Part shown: in pieces, positions 44,633-52,546 of the stretch
Layout of the letters: each line of letters opens with the position of its first letter
Position numbering within the stretch: position 1 is the stretch's first letter
NCBI GenBank assembly: GCA_947473805.1
Contig: CANJGB010000012.1
Location: 1-64,000, forward strand
Length of the DNA: 64,000 bases
Direction of reading: 5' to 3'
Source: Alphaproteobacteria bacterium
GTDB taxonomy: Bacteria > Pseudomonadota > Alphaproteobacteria > Ferrovibrionales > Ferrovibrionaceae
Position numbers and translations under genes: made by a program
Notes under the pieces: generated by a model
Database searches by the model: none
Told to the model about the DNA's origin: nothing
Seen by the model: only the letters and a program-made list of their open reading frames with translations

Positions 44633-45445
44633 ATGGAACTGGGGCTCGGCGGCAAGACCGCCCTCGTCACCGGCGGCAGCGTCGGCATCGGCAAGGGAAT
44701 TTCACTTCGGCTGGCGGCGGAGGGCTGCAACGTCGTCGTAATGGCGCGCAGCCGCGCGGCGATTGACGAGACGGTGAAGGAAATCGAGGCGGCCGGTGGT
44801 TCGGCCCTCGGCATCTCCGCCGACGTGACCAAGCCCGACGAGATCGACCGCACCGTGGCGGAAGCCGTGGCGAAGTTCGGTGGCCTCGACATCCTGGTCA
44901 ACAATACCGGCGGCAACGGGCGCGAGCCCAACAATGCCAAGTTCGAGGACCTCGACGACGGCAAGTGGGCGCGCGTGGCCGACATCAACCTGATGGCGAC
45001 CGTGCGCTGCTGCCGCGCCGCCATTCCGCACATGCAGAAGGCCGGTTGGGGCCGGGTGGTGAACATCTCGTCCGCCGCCGGCGCGCAGCCCGAGGCCGTG
45101 TTCGCCCATTACAACGCCATGAAGGCGGCGGTGAACAACCTGACCAAGACGCTGTCGCGCGCCTACGGTCCCGACGGCATCACGGTGAATGCGGTGGCGC
45201 CCGGCCTGATCTGGTCGCCCGGCTTCGCCCAGCAGCTTGAGGCTGGCGCCAAGCAGCGCGGCCTCAGCATCGAGGACGCCGAGAAGCAGTTCATCCGCAA
45301 GGTAAAACCCAACAACGTCGTCGGCCGTACCGGCCGCGTCGAGGAGGTCGGCGCGCTGGTCGCCTTCTTGTGCTCGAACTTCGCCGGCTTCATCACCGGC
45401 TCGATCTACCGCATCGACGGCGGGTCAGTCGCGCACGTGCCGTAA
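44633..45445 (+). CDS. SDR family oxidoreductase
   Basis: A 270-residue classical short-chain dehydrogenase. Cofactor motif TGGSVGIGKG (TGxxxGxG), NNTGGNG, catalytic Ser in NISSAAGAQP and YNAMK (Tyr, Lys). The C-terminus FCSNFAGFITGSIYRIDGG is standard. GSVG..., together with ARSRAAI after strand 2, favours NADP. The start follows the dehydrogenase TGA by 3 bases. Likely a beta-hydroxyacyl-CoA or cyclic alcohol dehydrogenase in the same pathway. Confidence 0.92.
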   Translation: MELGLGGKTALVTGGSVGIGKGISLRLAAEGCNVVVMARSRAAIDETVKEIEAAGGSALGISADVTKPDEIDRTVAEAVAKFGGLDILVNNTGGNGREPNNAKFEDLDDGKWARVADINLMATVRCCRAAIPHMQKAGWGRVVNISSAAGAQPEAVFAHYNAMKAAVNNLTKTLSRAYGPDGITVNAVAPGLIWSPGFAQQLEAGAKQRGLSIEDAEKQFIRKVKPNNVVGRTGRVEEVGALVAFLCSNFAGFITGSIYRIDGGSVAHVP

Positions 45446-45467
45446 GGCGCGACAGATTTCTAAGTCT

Positions 45468-45547
45468 GCCTCATCCTGAGCCCGTCGAAGGGTGAGGCGG
45501 CCGAACAGCCGGCGCCGCCCTCACGCTTCGACGTGCTCAGCATGAGG
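45468..45547. repeat. Paired inverted intergenic repeat, copy 3
   Basis: CCTCATCCTGAGCCC…CGAAGGGTGAGG (45469-45497) and the inverted CCTCACGCTTCGACGTGCTC…TGAGG (45519-45547), between the convergent SDR and enoyl-CoA hydratase genes. Here the right unit has GTG in place of CAA. Confidence 0.85.
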
Positions 45548-45570
45548 AATGAGGGAAGGGCGAGTAGCCC

Positions 45571-46353
45571 CTACTCCCCCTTGAACGCCGGCTTGCGCTT
45601 GTTGAGGAAAGCGTCCACGCCCTCGGCGAAGTCGGCGGAGCCGAAGGCAATCGCTTGCGCATGCGCCTCGATGTTGAAATAGGCCTTCGGCGTCGCGCCA
45701 TTGCCCTGGTTGACCAGTGACTTGATCAGGCCCAGCGAAATCGTCGGTCCGCGCGCCAGTTTCTCGGCCAGGTCAATCGCCTGGTCCAGCAGTTCGGCGG
45801 CCGGCAGCACGCGGCTGACCATGCCCATGGCCAGCGCCTCGGCGGCAGTGACCTTGCGGTTGGTCAGCAGCACGTCCTTGGCGCGCACCGCGCCAATGGC
45901 GCGCGGCAGGGTCAGGCCCAGGCCGAAATCGGCCACCGCGCCCACCATGGTGAAGCCCGACTGGAAATAGGCATCCTCGGCGGCCAGGATGATGTCGCCG
46001 CACATGGCGACGCCGAAGCCCGCGCCAACCGCTGCGCCGTTGACGGCGGTGATCACCGGCTTCTCGCCGTTCAGCAACGGCTCCAGCCAGATGTGGCTGC
46101 GCGCCATGCGCGCGCGGCTGACACCGGGGCGGGCCGTGGGCTCGAAGCTGCGGATGTCGCCGCCGGCCGAGAAGGCCTTGCCGGTGCCGGTGATGATGAG
46201 ACAGCGCGCGCTGGTGTCGCTGAAGAACGCTGGCACGTGTGCTTCCAGGCCGGCCTTGATGGCCGGGCTCAGCGCGTTCATGCTTTCCGGCTGGGCCAGG
46301 CGCAAGATCGTTACCGCGCCGCGCTTTTCCACCGTCACCGCGTCCGTGCTCAT
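45571..46353 (-). CDS. Enoyl-CoA hydratase/isomerase family protein
   Basis: A 260-residue crotonase-fold protein. The oxyanion-hole segments are FSAGGDIRSF and NGAAVGAGFGVAMCGDIILA. The usual second Glu region (P-D-G-G-in hydratases) reads VGAVADFGLGLTLPRAIG, as in isomerase-like PaaG/PaaB-type proteins, so either double-bond isomerisation or hydration is possible. Start ATG at 46353. It converges with the SDR gene across the hairpin repeat. Confidence 0.9.
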   Translation of the reverse strand: MSTDAVTVEKRGAVTILRLAQPESMNALSPAIKAGLEAHVPAFFSDTSARCLIITGTGKAFSAGGDIRSFEPTARPGVSRARMARSHIWLEPLLNGEKPVITAVNGAAVGAGFGVAMCGDIILAAEDAYFQSGFTMVGAVADFGLGLTLPRAIGAVRAKDVLLTNRKVTAAEALAMGMVSRVLPAAELLDQAIDLAEKLARGPTISLGLIKSLVNQGNGATPKAYFNIEAHAQAIAFGSADFAEGVDAFLNKRKPAFKGE

Positions 46354-46369
46354 TCTTCCTCCCGGTCAT

Positions 46370-46401
46370 AAAAAAGGGGCGGAAGCTCGCGCCTCCGCCC
46401 C
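46370..46401 (-). terminator. Rho-independent terminator (minus strand)
   Basis: GGGGCGGA (46376-46383) and TCCGCCCC (46394-46401) pair around a 10-base loop; on the minus strand six T follow. It ends the thiolase/HMGCS-like transcript and lies upstream of the enoyl-CoA hydratase gene. Confidence 0.88.
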
Positions 46402-46420
46402 GGTATCTTAGTGCGAAAGA

Positions 46421-47623
46421 TCAGTCGCCGTAACGGCCGACAATGGCCACCGCCGAGACGTTCTGGTTCGGCATGCCGCCCAGGTTGTGCGTCAGGCCGA
46501 GGCGCGGGTTCTTGAGCTGGCGCTCGCCCGCACGGCCCTGCAGCTGCAGGTACATCTCGTAGATCATGCGCAGGCCCGACGCGCCGATCGGGTGGCCGAA
46601 GCACTTCAGGCCGCCGTCGATCTGGCAGGGGACCTGCCCGTCGGCGTCGTAGAAGCCGTCCATGACGTCCTTCATCGCGCCGCCCTCGGGGCTCACGAAC
46701 AGGTCTTCCATGGTCACCAGCTCGGTGATCGAGAAGCAGTCATGCACGTCGAACATGCTCAGTTCCTCGCGCGGCTTGCTGATGCCGGCTTCGTCATAGG
46801 CCCGCTTGGCGGCGACGCGCGTGGTGTGGAAGTAGCTGCCGTCCCAGCCCGAGCCCTGCAGCTCCCAGCCGTTCGACACGGCAAGCTGCAGCGCCTTGAC
46901 GCTGACGATGTCGTGCTTGCCCATCGACTTGGCGATTTCCGGCGTGGTGACGATGGCGCAGGCCGCGCCGTCCGAGACGCCGCAGCAATCGTACAGGCCC
47001 AGCGGCTCGGCAATCATCGGCGCGTTCAGCACCGTCGCCTCGTCGATGACCTTGCGCAGGTGTGCCTTCGGGTTCTTGGCGCCGTTGGCGTGGCTCTTGA
47101 CCGAAACGTGCGCGATGGCGCGCTTCAGGTCGTCGCGCTGCACACCGTGCTTGGCGCGATAGGCCGAGGCGATCTGGGCGAAGAAGCCCGGCGCCGTGCC
47201 GCTGTTGGCCATCATGTCATAGGCCAGGCCGCGCGAGCGCACCGGCAGGCCGCCGTAACCCGTGTCCTTCAGCTTCTCGACGCCCAGCGCCAGCGCGATG
47301 TCGCAGGCGCCGCTGGCGACCGCATAGACCGCGCCGCGGAACGCTTCCGTGCCGCTGGCGCAGTAGTTTTCGACCTTCGTCACCGGGATGGTCGGCAGAC
47401 GCAGCGCCATCGACAGCGGAATGGCCGACGGGCCGATGTTCATCGCCTCGAAGGCGACCGACAGCCACGCCGCCTGAAGCTGCGAGGGGTCGATGCCCGC
47501 ATCGGTGATCGCCTCGCGATAGGCCTCGACCATGAGGTCGGACGCTTCCGCGTCATAGCGCTCGCCGAACTTGCTGCAACCCATGCCGAGGATTGCGACG
47601 CGGTCCTTGATACCTGTGGCCAT
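46421..47623 (-). CDS. Thiolase family protein (archaeal-type acetyl-CoA acetyltransferase-like)
   Basis: A 400-residue thiolase. The nucleophile is in VENYCASGTEAFRGA (Cys about 89). KCFGHPIGASG carries the active-site His. The last conserved segment reads LTHNLGGMPN, as in archaeal-type thiolases, with no CxGGGxG Cys. Such enzymes work with DUF35 proteins. The next gene upstream on the strand encodes an HMG-CoA-synthase-like/DUF35 fusion, 12 bases away, so the pair may form one complex. The substrate is an acyl-CoA. Confidence 0.9.
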   Translation of the reverse strand: MATGIKDRVAILGMGCSKFGERYDAEASDLMVEAYREAITDAGIDPSQLQAAWLSVAFEAMNIGPSAIPLSMALRLPTIPVTKVENYCASGTEAFRGAVYAVASGACDIALALGVEKLKDTGYGGLPVRSRGLAYDMMANSGTAPGFFAQIASAYRAKHGVQRDDLKRAIAHVSVKSHANGAKNPKAHLRKVIDEATVLNAPMIAEPLGLYDCCGVSDGAACAIVTTPEIAKSMGKHDIVSVKALQLAVSNGWELQGSGWDGSYFHTTRVAAKRAYDEAGISKPREELSMFDVHDCFSITELVTMEDLFVSPEGGAMKDVMDGFYDADGQVPCQIDGGLKCFGHPIGASGLRMIYEMYLQLQGRAGERQLKNPRLGLTHNLGGMPNQNVSAVAIVGRYGD

Positions 47624-47635
47624 GATCGATCCTCC

Positions 47636-49087
47636 TTAAGCCGGGCCGACGGCGGGCGCCGCCTTCCAGAAGTACTTGGTAAAGCCGCGCCGTTCGTCAA
47701 CCGCGCGGATGCGGAACACCATCTTCATCGCCGCACCGACCTCGGCATCCTTCGGCGACATGTCGGTGAAGTCGACGGTGATGCGGCCGCCTTCGGCGAA
47801 CAGCACGGTGCCGAAGTACAGCGGCGGGTCTGGCGAGAAGGCCAGGCTGTCCGCCGTGTAGGTCATGATCTTCGCCGGCAGGTCGGCCATCGGATAGTCT
47901 TCCTGCGTGTTGTACGCGTGGTCGTTCGGGTTCACCGAGAACGGCGTCTTCGGGAACTGGATCGTGCCGGTCTTGGTGCAGCGGCCGCCGACCAGGCCCA
48001 TGACCGACTTGCGGTTGCGGTACAGCACGCTCATCGCGGTCTGCTGCTCGGCCTCGGCGCGGATGCCCTTTTCCAGCGGCAGGTTGCCGGTCCAGAACAG
48101 GAACTTGGTGTACTGCTTTTCTTCGACACGGTTCTTCAGGCAGCCGGCAATGCCAATGCGCGGCGCCAGCTTGGTGACGGCCGGCGTCACTTCCAGCGCC
48201 AGCACATCAACGCCCTGGCCGAAACCGACCACGACGATCTTGTCGCCGGGCTTGGCCACCTGCAGCACGTCGGCCAGCATGACCAGCGGGTGGGCCGAGG
48301 CGGCCTCGCCCATGACCAGCGCCAGGTTGTCGCGCACGGCTTCCGCCGGGATGCCGGCGCCCTTGGCGGTGGCTTCCGCCGCGCCCTTGAACGGAGTCGG
48401 CATGATGAAGTGGGTCACGTCCGCCGGCTTGAACGGGAAGGTGGCAAAGCCCGCCTTCAGCGCCTTCGGGACCAGCTTGCCGTAGCCCTCTTCGCGGATC
48501 CAGCGGCTCTCCCACGTGTAGTCGTATTCCTCGCCGGCGCCGCGATAATGATCGACGAAGTCGATCGACAGCGAGTAGCTGCCCTTCAGCACCGCAATCG
48601 GGTCCTTGTCGCCGACCACGAAGGCCGCGGCGGCATCGCCGTTCTGCAGCTCGGCTTCGCTGCCCGGCTTGGTCTTGCGGTGTTCGCTGCCGGCCACCAG
48701 GACGGGGCCGTTGGCGGCGGCGGCAAAGGCCTGGATCAGGGCCGAGGTGCCGGCCCGCTGGCTCGACGTCACGTCGAACGCCGCCAGCGATTCCTCCAGG
48801 TTCAGCGCTTCCTTCACGATCACGCTGTTCTGGCGGTCGACGAAGGGCAGGCTTGTCGAGGCCAGGATCACCGTCTTCACGCTGCTGCGGTCCAGGCCGG
48901 TCAGGCAGTCGCGGGCGGCTTCCACCGCCATGGTGACCGCGTCCTCGTCCCAGTTGCAGATGGCGCGCTCGCCCTTGGAATGGGCGCGCAGGCCGGGCGC
49001 GAACCATGAATGGGCCTGGACGACGACCGCGCGCTGAAGGCGCAGGCGCGGGACATAGCCGCCGAAAGAGGTGATGCCGACGGTCAT
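47636..49087 (-). CDS. HMG-CoA synthase-like protein fused to DUF35 OB-fold, catalytic Cys replaced by Gln
   Basis: A 483-residue fusion. Residues 1-320 follow the HMG-CoA synthase/KAS III fold (ITSFGGYVPRLRLQR, NWDEDAVTMAVEAARDCL, GPVLVAGSEHRKTKPGSEAE). Where archaeal HMGCS has FACKAGTAAL this one reads SSQRAGTSAL, so the nucleophilic Cys is Gln110 (codon CAG). Residues 370-480 are a DUF35-like OB fold (MGLVGGRCTKTGTIQFP; LYFGTVLFAEGGRITVDF) with only one zinc-ribbon Cys. It probably serves as a non-condensing or decarboxylating partner of the thiolase in the following gene. Divergent from an LCAD-like gene. Confidence 0.85.
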   Translation of the reverse strand: MTVGITSFGGYVPRLRLQRAVVVQAHSWFAPGLRAHSKGERAICNWDEDAVTMAVEAARDCLTGLDRSSVKTVILASTSLPFVDRQNSVIVKEALNLEESLAAFDVTSSQRAGTSALIQAFAAAANGPVLVAGSEHRKTKPGSEAELQNGDAAAAFVVGDKDPIAVLKGSYSLSIDFVDHYRGAGEEYDYTWESRWIREEGYGKLVPKALKAGFATFPFKPADVTHFIMPTPFKGAAEATAKGAGIPAEAVRDNLALVMGEAASAHPLVMLADVLQVAKPGDKIVVVGFGQGVDVLALEVTPAVTKLAPRIGIAGCLKNRVEEKQYTKFLFWTGNLPLEKGIRAEAEQQTAMSVLYRNRKSVMGLVGGRCTKTGTIQFPKTPFSVNPNDHAYNTQEDYPMADLPAKIMTYTADSLAFSPDPPLYFGTVLFAEGGRITVDFTDMSPKDAEVGAAMKMVFRIRAVDERRGFTKYFWKAAPAVGPA

Positions 49088-49225
49088 GCCGAACGCTCCT
49101 TAAAACCGGATTTCATGTGGTCCTCCCGGGACCGGGGTCCCGCCCAAGGCGTAGCGTGGCGCGGGCCAAACCTCAAGGTGGGCGCACTTTAGGGACGGGG
49201 CATGGCCGGGTCAACTTTCAAAACT

Positions 49226-49261
49226 AAATTCCGCTAGGCGGAATTTGACGCCTGTTATAGT
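49226..49261 (+). promoter_or_regulatory. Perfect 21-bp palindrome overlapping a -35 region, with -10 TATAGT
   Basis: AAATTCCGC (49226-49234), TAG, GCGGAATTT (49238-49246): a perfect inverted repeat. A -10-like TATAGT is at 49256-49261, which places the -35 inside the palindrome. It lies 40 bases before the LCAD-like gene and in the divergent gap to the HMGCS-like gene, so a repressor (TetR-like by shape) could control one or both. Confidence 0.65.
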
Positions 49262-49300
49262 CTCCCGGCGCCTTGACGCCGAACCGGAGGAAAAACAGCC

Positions 49301-50434
49301 ATGGCCCACTCCATCTATCAGGAAGAACACGAGATCTATCGCCGCAGCGTGCGCGCGTTCCTGGAGAAGGAAGTGGCCCCCTACCACGCGCAGTGGGAGA
49401 AGGACGGCGTCGTCAGCCGCGACCTCTGGCTCAAGGCGGGTGCCGCCGGCCTGCTCTGCCCGTCGATCCCCGCTGAATATGGCGGCGGCGGCGGCGACTT
49501 CCTGATGTGCTCGATCATGACCGAGGAACTGGCCCGCAAGGTCTATAGCGGCCCGGGCTTCCGCCTCCATTCCGACATCGCCGCCGTCTACATCCTCCAT
49601 TGCGGCACCGAGGAGCAGAAGCAGAAGTGGCTGCCGCGCATGGCCACCGGCGAAACCATCCTCGCGCTGGCGATGACCGAGCCGGGCGCCGGCTCCGACC
49701 TGCAGGGCATCCGCACCACCGCGATCCGCCAGGGCGACGAGTTCGTCATCAACGGCCAGAAGACCTTCATCAGCAACGGCCAGCAGGCCGACCTCATCAT
49801 CCTCGCCTGCAAGACCGACCCGCGCGAAGGCGCCAAGGGCATGAGCCTGGTCCTGGTCGAGACCGACCGCGCCGGCTTCCGCCGTGGCCGCAACCTCGAG
49901 AAGATGGGCAACAAGGCGCAGGACACGTCCGAACTGTTCTTCGACGATGTGCGCGTGCCGGTTTCGAACCTGCTGGGGCAGGAAGGCAAGGGCTTCTCGT
50001 ACCTGATGAAGGAACTGCCGCAGGAGCGCCTGCTGGCCGGCGTCAACGCCGTGGCCACCATGGAAGCGGCGCTGGAATGGACCATCGAGCATACGCGTGA
50101 CCGCAAGGCGTTCGGCAAGACGCTGGCCGACCTGCAGACCATCCGCTTCAAGCTGGCCGAGATGAAGACCGAAGTCACCGTCGCCCGCGTCTTCCTCGAC
50201 GAATGCACCGTGCGCCACTCGAAGGGCGAACTCGACATCTCGACGGCCGCAATGTGCAAGTGGTGGCTGACCGATCTCGAGGCCCGCGTGCTCGATTCCT
50301 GTCTGCAGATGTTCGGCGGCTACGGCTTCATGTGGGAATACCCCATCTGCCGCGCCTATGCCGACGCCCGCGTCCACCGCATCTACGCCGGCTCGAACGA
50401 AATCATGAAGGAACTGGTGGCGCGCTCGCTGTAA
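49301..50434 (+). CDS. Acyl-CoA dehydrogenase, long-chain (LCAD) type
   Basis: A 377-residue flavoenzyme very like mitochondrial LCAD: MTEPGAGSDLQGIRTTA (flavin motif), NGQKTFISNGQQAD, KELPQERLLAGV (alternative catalytic Glu position), HTRDRKAFGKTLADLQT, and the close LCAD C-terminus YGFMWEYPICRAYADARV, RIYAGSNEIMKEL. The usual MCAD-type Glu position is Ala, which fits LCAD chemistry. GGAGGAAAAACAGCC precedes the ATG. A perfect palindrome lies in its promoter region. It likely degrades long or branched acyl-CoAs. Confidence 0.94.
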   Translation: MAHSIYQEEHEIYRRSVRAFLEKEVAPYHAQWEKDGVVSRDLWLKAGAAGLLCPSIPAEYGGGGGDFLMCSIMTEELARKVYSGPGFRLHSDIAAVYILHCGTEEQKQKWLPRMATGETILALAMTEPGAGSDLQGIRTTAIRQGDEFVINGQKTFISNGQQADLIILACKTDPREGAKGMSLVLVETDRAGFRRGRNLEKMGNKAQDTSELFFDDVRVPVSNLLGQEGKGFSYLMKELPQERLLAGVNAVATMEAALEWTIEHTRDRKAFGKTLADLQTIRFKLAEMKTEVTVARVFLDECTVRHSKGELDISTAAMCKWWLTDLEARVLDSCLQMFGGYGFMWEYPICRAYADARVHRIYAGSNEIMKELVARSL

Positions 50435-50445
50435 CGCCAGCGCTA

Positions 50446-50553
50446 CGCCTCACCCTTCGACAAGCTCAGGATGAGGGCGACTGAAACGCCCTCATCCTCC
50501 AGCTTCATCCAAATCGAATAGCCTCATGCTGAGCCCGTCGAAGCGTGAGGCGG
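50446..50553. repeat. Paired inverted intergenic repeat, copy 4
   Basis: CGCCTCACCCTTCGACAAGC…TGAGG (50446-50475) and CCTCATGCTGAGCCC…CGAAGCGTGAGG (50522-50550), with a 46-base spacer that itself repeats CCTCATCC. It lies between convergent genes. Confidence 0.82.
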
Positions 50554-50563
50554 TCCAAAGACC

Positions 50564-50797
50564 TTACCGCCCCGCGTCGTTCGCGGAATCGTCCTGGCCC
50601 GAGCGGTTGCTGTAGAACACCAGCGCCATCAGGCCGACGCCCAGCGCCGCCGTCAGCGTCGTGCCCAGGACCAGCGCCAGGATCGAGTGGAAGCCGAAGT
50701 CCAGTCCCTCAAGCCCGCCAAAGATCCACAGCAGCAGATAGACCAGCGCCAGCAGCGCCAGGCTGGTGATGACGAAAGTCAGGATCCAGCGTTTCAT
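50564..50797 (-). CDS. Small two-helix membrane protein
   Basis: A 77-residue protein of unknown function. Two hydrophobic stretches are separated by a short loop: WILTFVITSLALLALVYLLLW (about 4-25, split here by position) and SILALVLGTTLTAALGVGLM (about 38-60). The C-terminus NRSGQDDSANDAGR is hydrophilic. The MKRW start is chosen over an ATG three codons upstream since AGGGG then falls at a normal distance. No family recognised. Confidence 0.6.
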   Translation of the reverse strand: MKRWILTFVITSLALLALVYLLLWIFGGLEGLDFGFHSILALVLGTTLTAALGVGLMALVFYSNRSGQDDSANDAGR

Positions 50798-50821
50798 GCC
50801 CCTCATATGGGGCGGTCGGGT

Positions 50822-51685
50822 CTAGCTGTCCACCTCGGCCCAGCCGTTGTTCAGCACCACCACGTTCCGCTCGACCGCGGTGGAGCGGAACGAGACCTTG
50901 CCGTTGCTGGCGTTCCAGATTTCCGTGCGGATCGTGTCGCCCGGATAGACCGGCGACGAGAAACGGCAGTGCAGGCTCTTGACCCGCTCGGGCCGATAAC
51001 CCGCCGCCACCTTCAGCAGCGCGTGCCCCGCGACGCCGAACGTGCACAACCCGTGCAGGATCGGCGCGGGAAAACCCGCCGCCTTGGCCACGGCCGGGTC
51101 CGCATGCAGCGGGTTGTAGTCACCCGACAGGCGGTAGATGAGCGCCGCCTGTGGCAGGGTCGGCAAATCGACCACGTGGTCCGCCGGGCTTTCCGGCATG
51201 ACATGCGCCGCCGGAATCGGCCCGGACGGCCCGCCGAAACTGTCGTCTCCACGCAGCATGTTGCTCCAGCGCACCTTGCACAGCATGTCGCCGGTCGCGT
51301 CGTCGATCACGTCGCGCGCGTTGTACAACAGGCTGCCCTTGCCGGGGCCGCGGTCGATCAGGCCGGCCACGCGCTGCTTGCCGATCACCCGGCCCTCGAC
51401 CGGCAGCGGCTTAAGCAGGTCGATGCTCTGGTCCGCGTGCACCACCTTCTGCCAGTTGATGCCGGTGGACGGATCCTTCACCCAGAAGCCGCGATAGGCC
51501 AGCACCGCCGCCATGGAGGGCAAAGCGCGCAGGCCTTCCTCGTACACGAACGGCAATTGCGCCGCGTCGGTCGGCGGCACGCCGAGGCCGACGCCCAGCG
51601 CGTACAGCATGGTGTCGCGCTGTGTGAAATCGTGGACGAAGTCGTCGAACTTCCAGTTGGTCAGCTTTTGATAGTCGATGGCCAT
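50822..51685 (-). CDS. MaoC-like (R)-enoyl-CoA hydratase 2
   Basis: A 287-residue double hot-dog hydratase like the peroxisomal multifunctional-enzyme type 2 hydratase. The catalytic overhang is YRLSGDYNPLHADPAVA, with the hydratase 2 motif Asp and His, followed by GFPAPILHGLCTFG. The N-half (FTQRDTMLYALGVGLGV) is the degenerate domain. The start MAIDYQKL, after GGAGACCCC, is better than ATG codons further upstream. It is divergent from an SDR; the pair could hydrate and oxidise the same (R)-hydroxyacyl-CoA. Confidence 0.9.
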   Translation of the reverse strand: MAIDYQKLTNWKFDDFVHDFTQRDTMLYALGVGLGVPPTDAAQLPFVYEEGLRALPSMAAVLAYRGFWVKDPSTGINWQKVVHADQSIDLLKPLPVEGRVIGKQRVAGLIDRGPGKGSLLYNARDVIDDATGDMLCKVRWSNMLRGDDSFGGPSGPIPAAHVMPESPADHVVDLPTLPQAALIYRLSGDYNPLHADPAVAKAAGFPAPILHGLCTFGVAGHALLKVAAGYRPERVKSLHCRFSSPVYPGDTIRTEIWNASNGKVSFRSTAVERNVVVLNNGWAEVDS

Positions 51686-51778
51686 GTCGGGGTCTCCTGG
51701 GACCGCCCGAGGTCTCATGTCCCGCGCTTTGCTGTCAAGCGTTGACCGGCGCGAGGCGCGCTGTCACAGTCCCGCCCC

Positions 51779-52534
51779 ATGTCACTGCCCGGACTCAAAG
51801 ACAAGACTGCCATCGTCACCGGCGCCGCCGGCGGCATTGGCGCCGCCATGGTGCGCCGCCTGGTCGCGGAGGGCGCCAAGGTCGTCGCCGTCGATTTACA
51901 GCAGGCTGGAATCGACGCCCTGGTGGCCAGCCTGCCGAAGGGCAGCGTTATCGCCGTGACGGCGGATGTGTCCGACGAGGCCAGCACCCAGAACTACGTC
52001 GATACCGCCGTGAAGCACTTTGGCGGCGTTCATCTGTTCGCCAACAATGCCGGCATCATTGGTGAGCGTGCGCCGCTGTCGGAAATGTCGATCCCGTGGT
52101 TCGACAAGGTCATGGCCGTCAACACCCGCGGCGTGTTCCTCGGCCTGCGCGCGGTGATGCGCCAGATGATCAAGCAGGGCACCGGCGGCTCCATCGTCAA
52201 CACCGCGTCCATCGGGGGCATCGCTCCCGCGCGCGCCCGCTCGGCCTCGTACGCCGCGTCGAAGGCGGCGGTGGTCGGCCTGTCCTGCACGGCGGCGCTG
52301 GAAAACGGCAAGCACGGCATCCGCGTGAACGCGATCTGCCCCGGCGGCGTCGATACCGACATGGCCTCGCCCGATGCCCGCGCCGGGAAAAGCGCGGTGT
52401 TCGCGACCTATCCCATTCCGCGCGTCGCCACGACCGACGAGATCGCCAATTTCACCGCCTACCTGCTGAGCGACGAGGCGAGTTTCCAGACCGGCGGCGT
52501 CTACCCTATCGACGGCGGCGCGCTGCTCGTCTGA
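51779..52534 (+). CDS. SDR family oxidoreductase
   Basis: A 251-residue classical SDR: TGAAGGIGAA (cofactor), VDLQQAG after strand 2 (Asp favours NAD), NNAGIIGE, catalytic Ser in NTASIGGIAP and YAASK. The C-terminus SFQTGGVYPIDGG is regular. It leads a forward run with the amidohydrolase (12-base gap) and aldo/keto reductase. Substrate unknown. Confidence 0.92.
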   Translation: MSLPGLKDKTAIVTGAAGGIGAAMVRRLVAEGAKVVAVDLQQAGIDALVASLPKGSVIAVTADVSDEASTQNYVDTAVKHFGGVHLFANNAGIIGERAPLSEMSIPWFDKVMAVNTRGVFLGLRAVMRQMIKQGTGGSIVNTASIGGIAPARARSASYAASKAAVVGLSCTAALENGKHGIRVNAICPGGVDTDMASPDARAGKSAVFATYPIPRVATTDEIANFTAYLLSDEASFQTGGVYPIDGGALLV

Positions 52535-52546
52535 GCGGAGGAAACA

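Noticed and set aside
46487-49009. An 840-codon plus-strand open frame
   Set aside because: Antisense to two well-supported genes (thiolase and HMGCS-like); composition His/Arg/Gly-rich, no motif and no ribosome-binding site.
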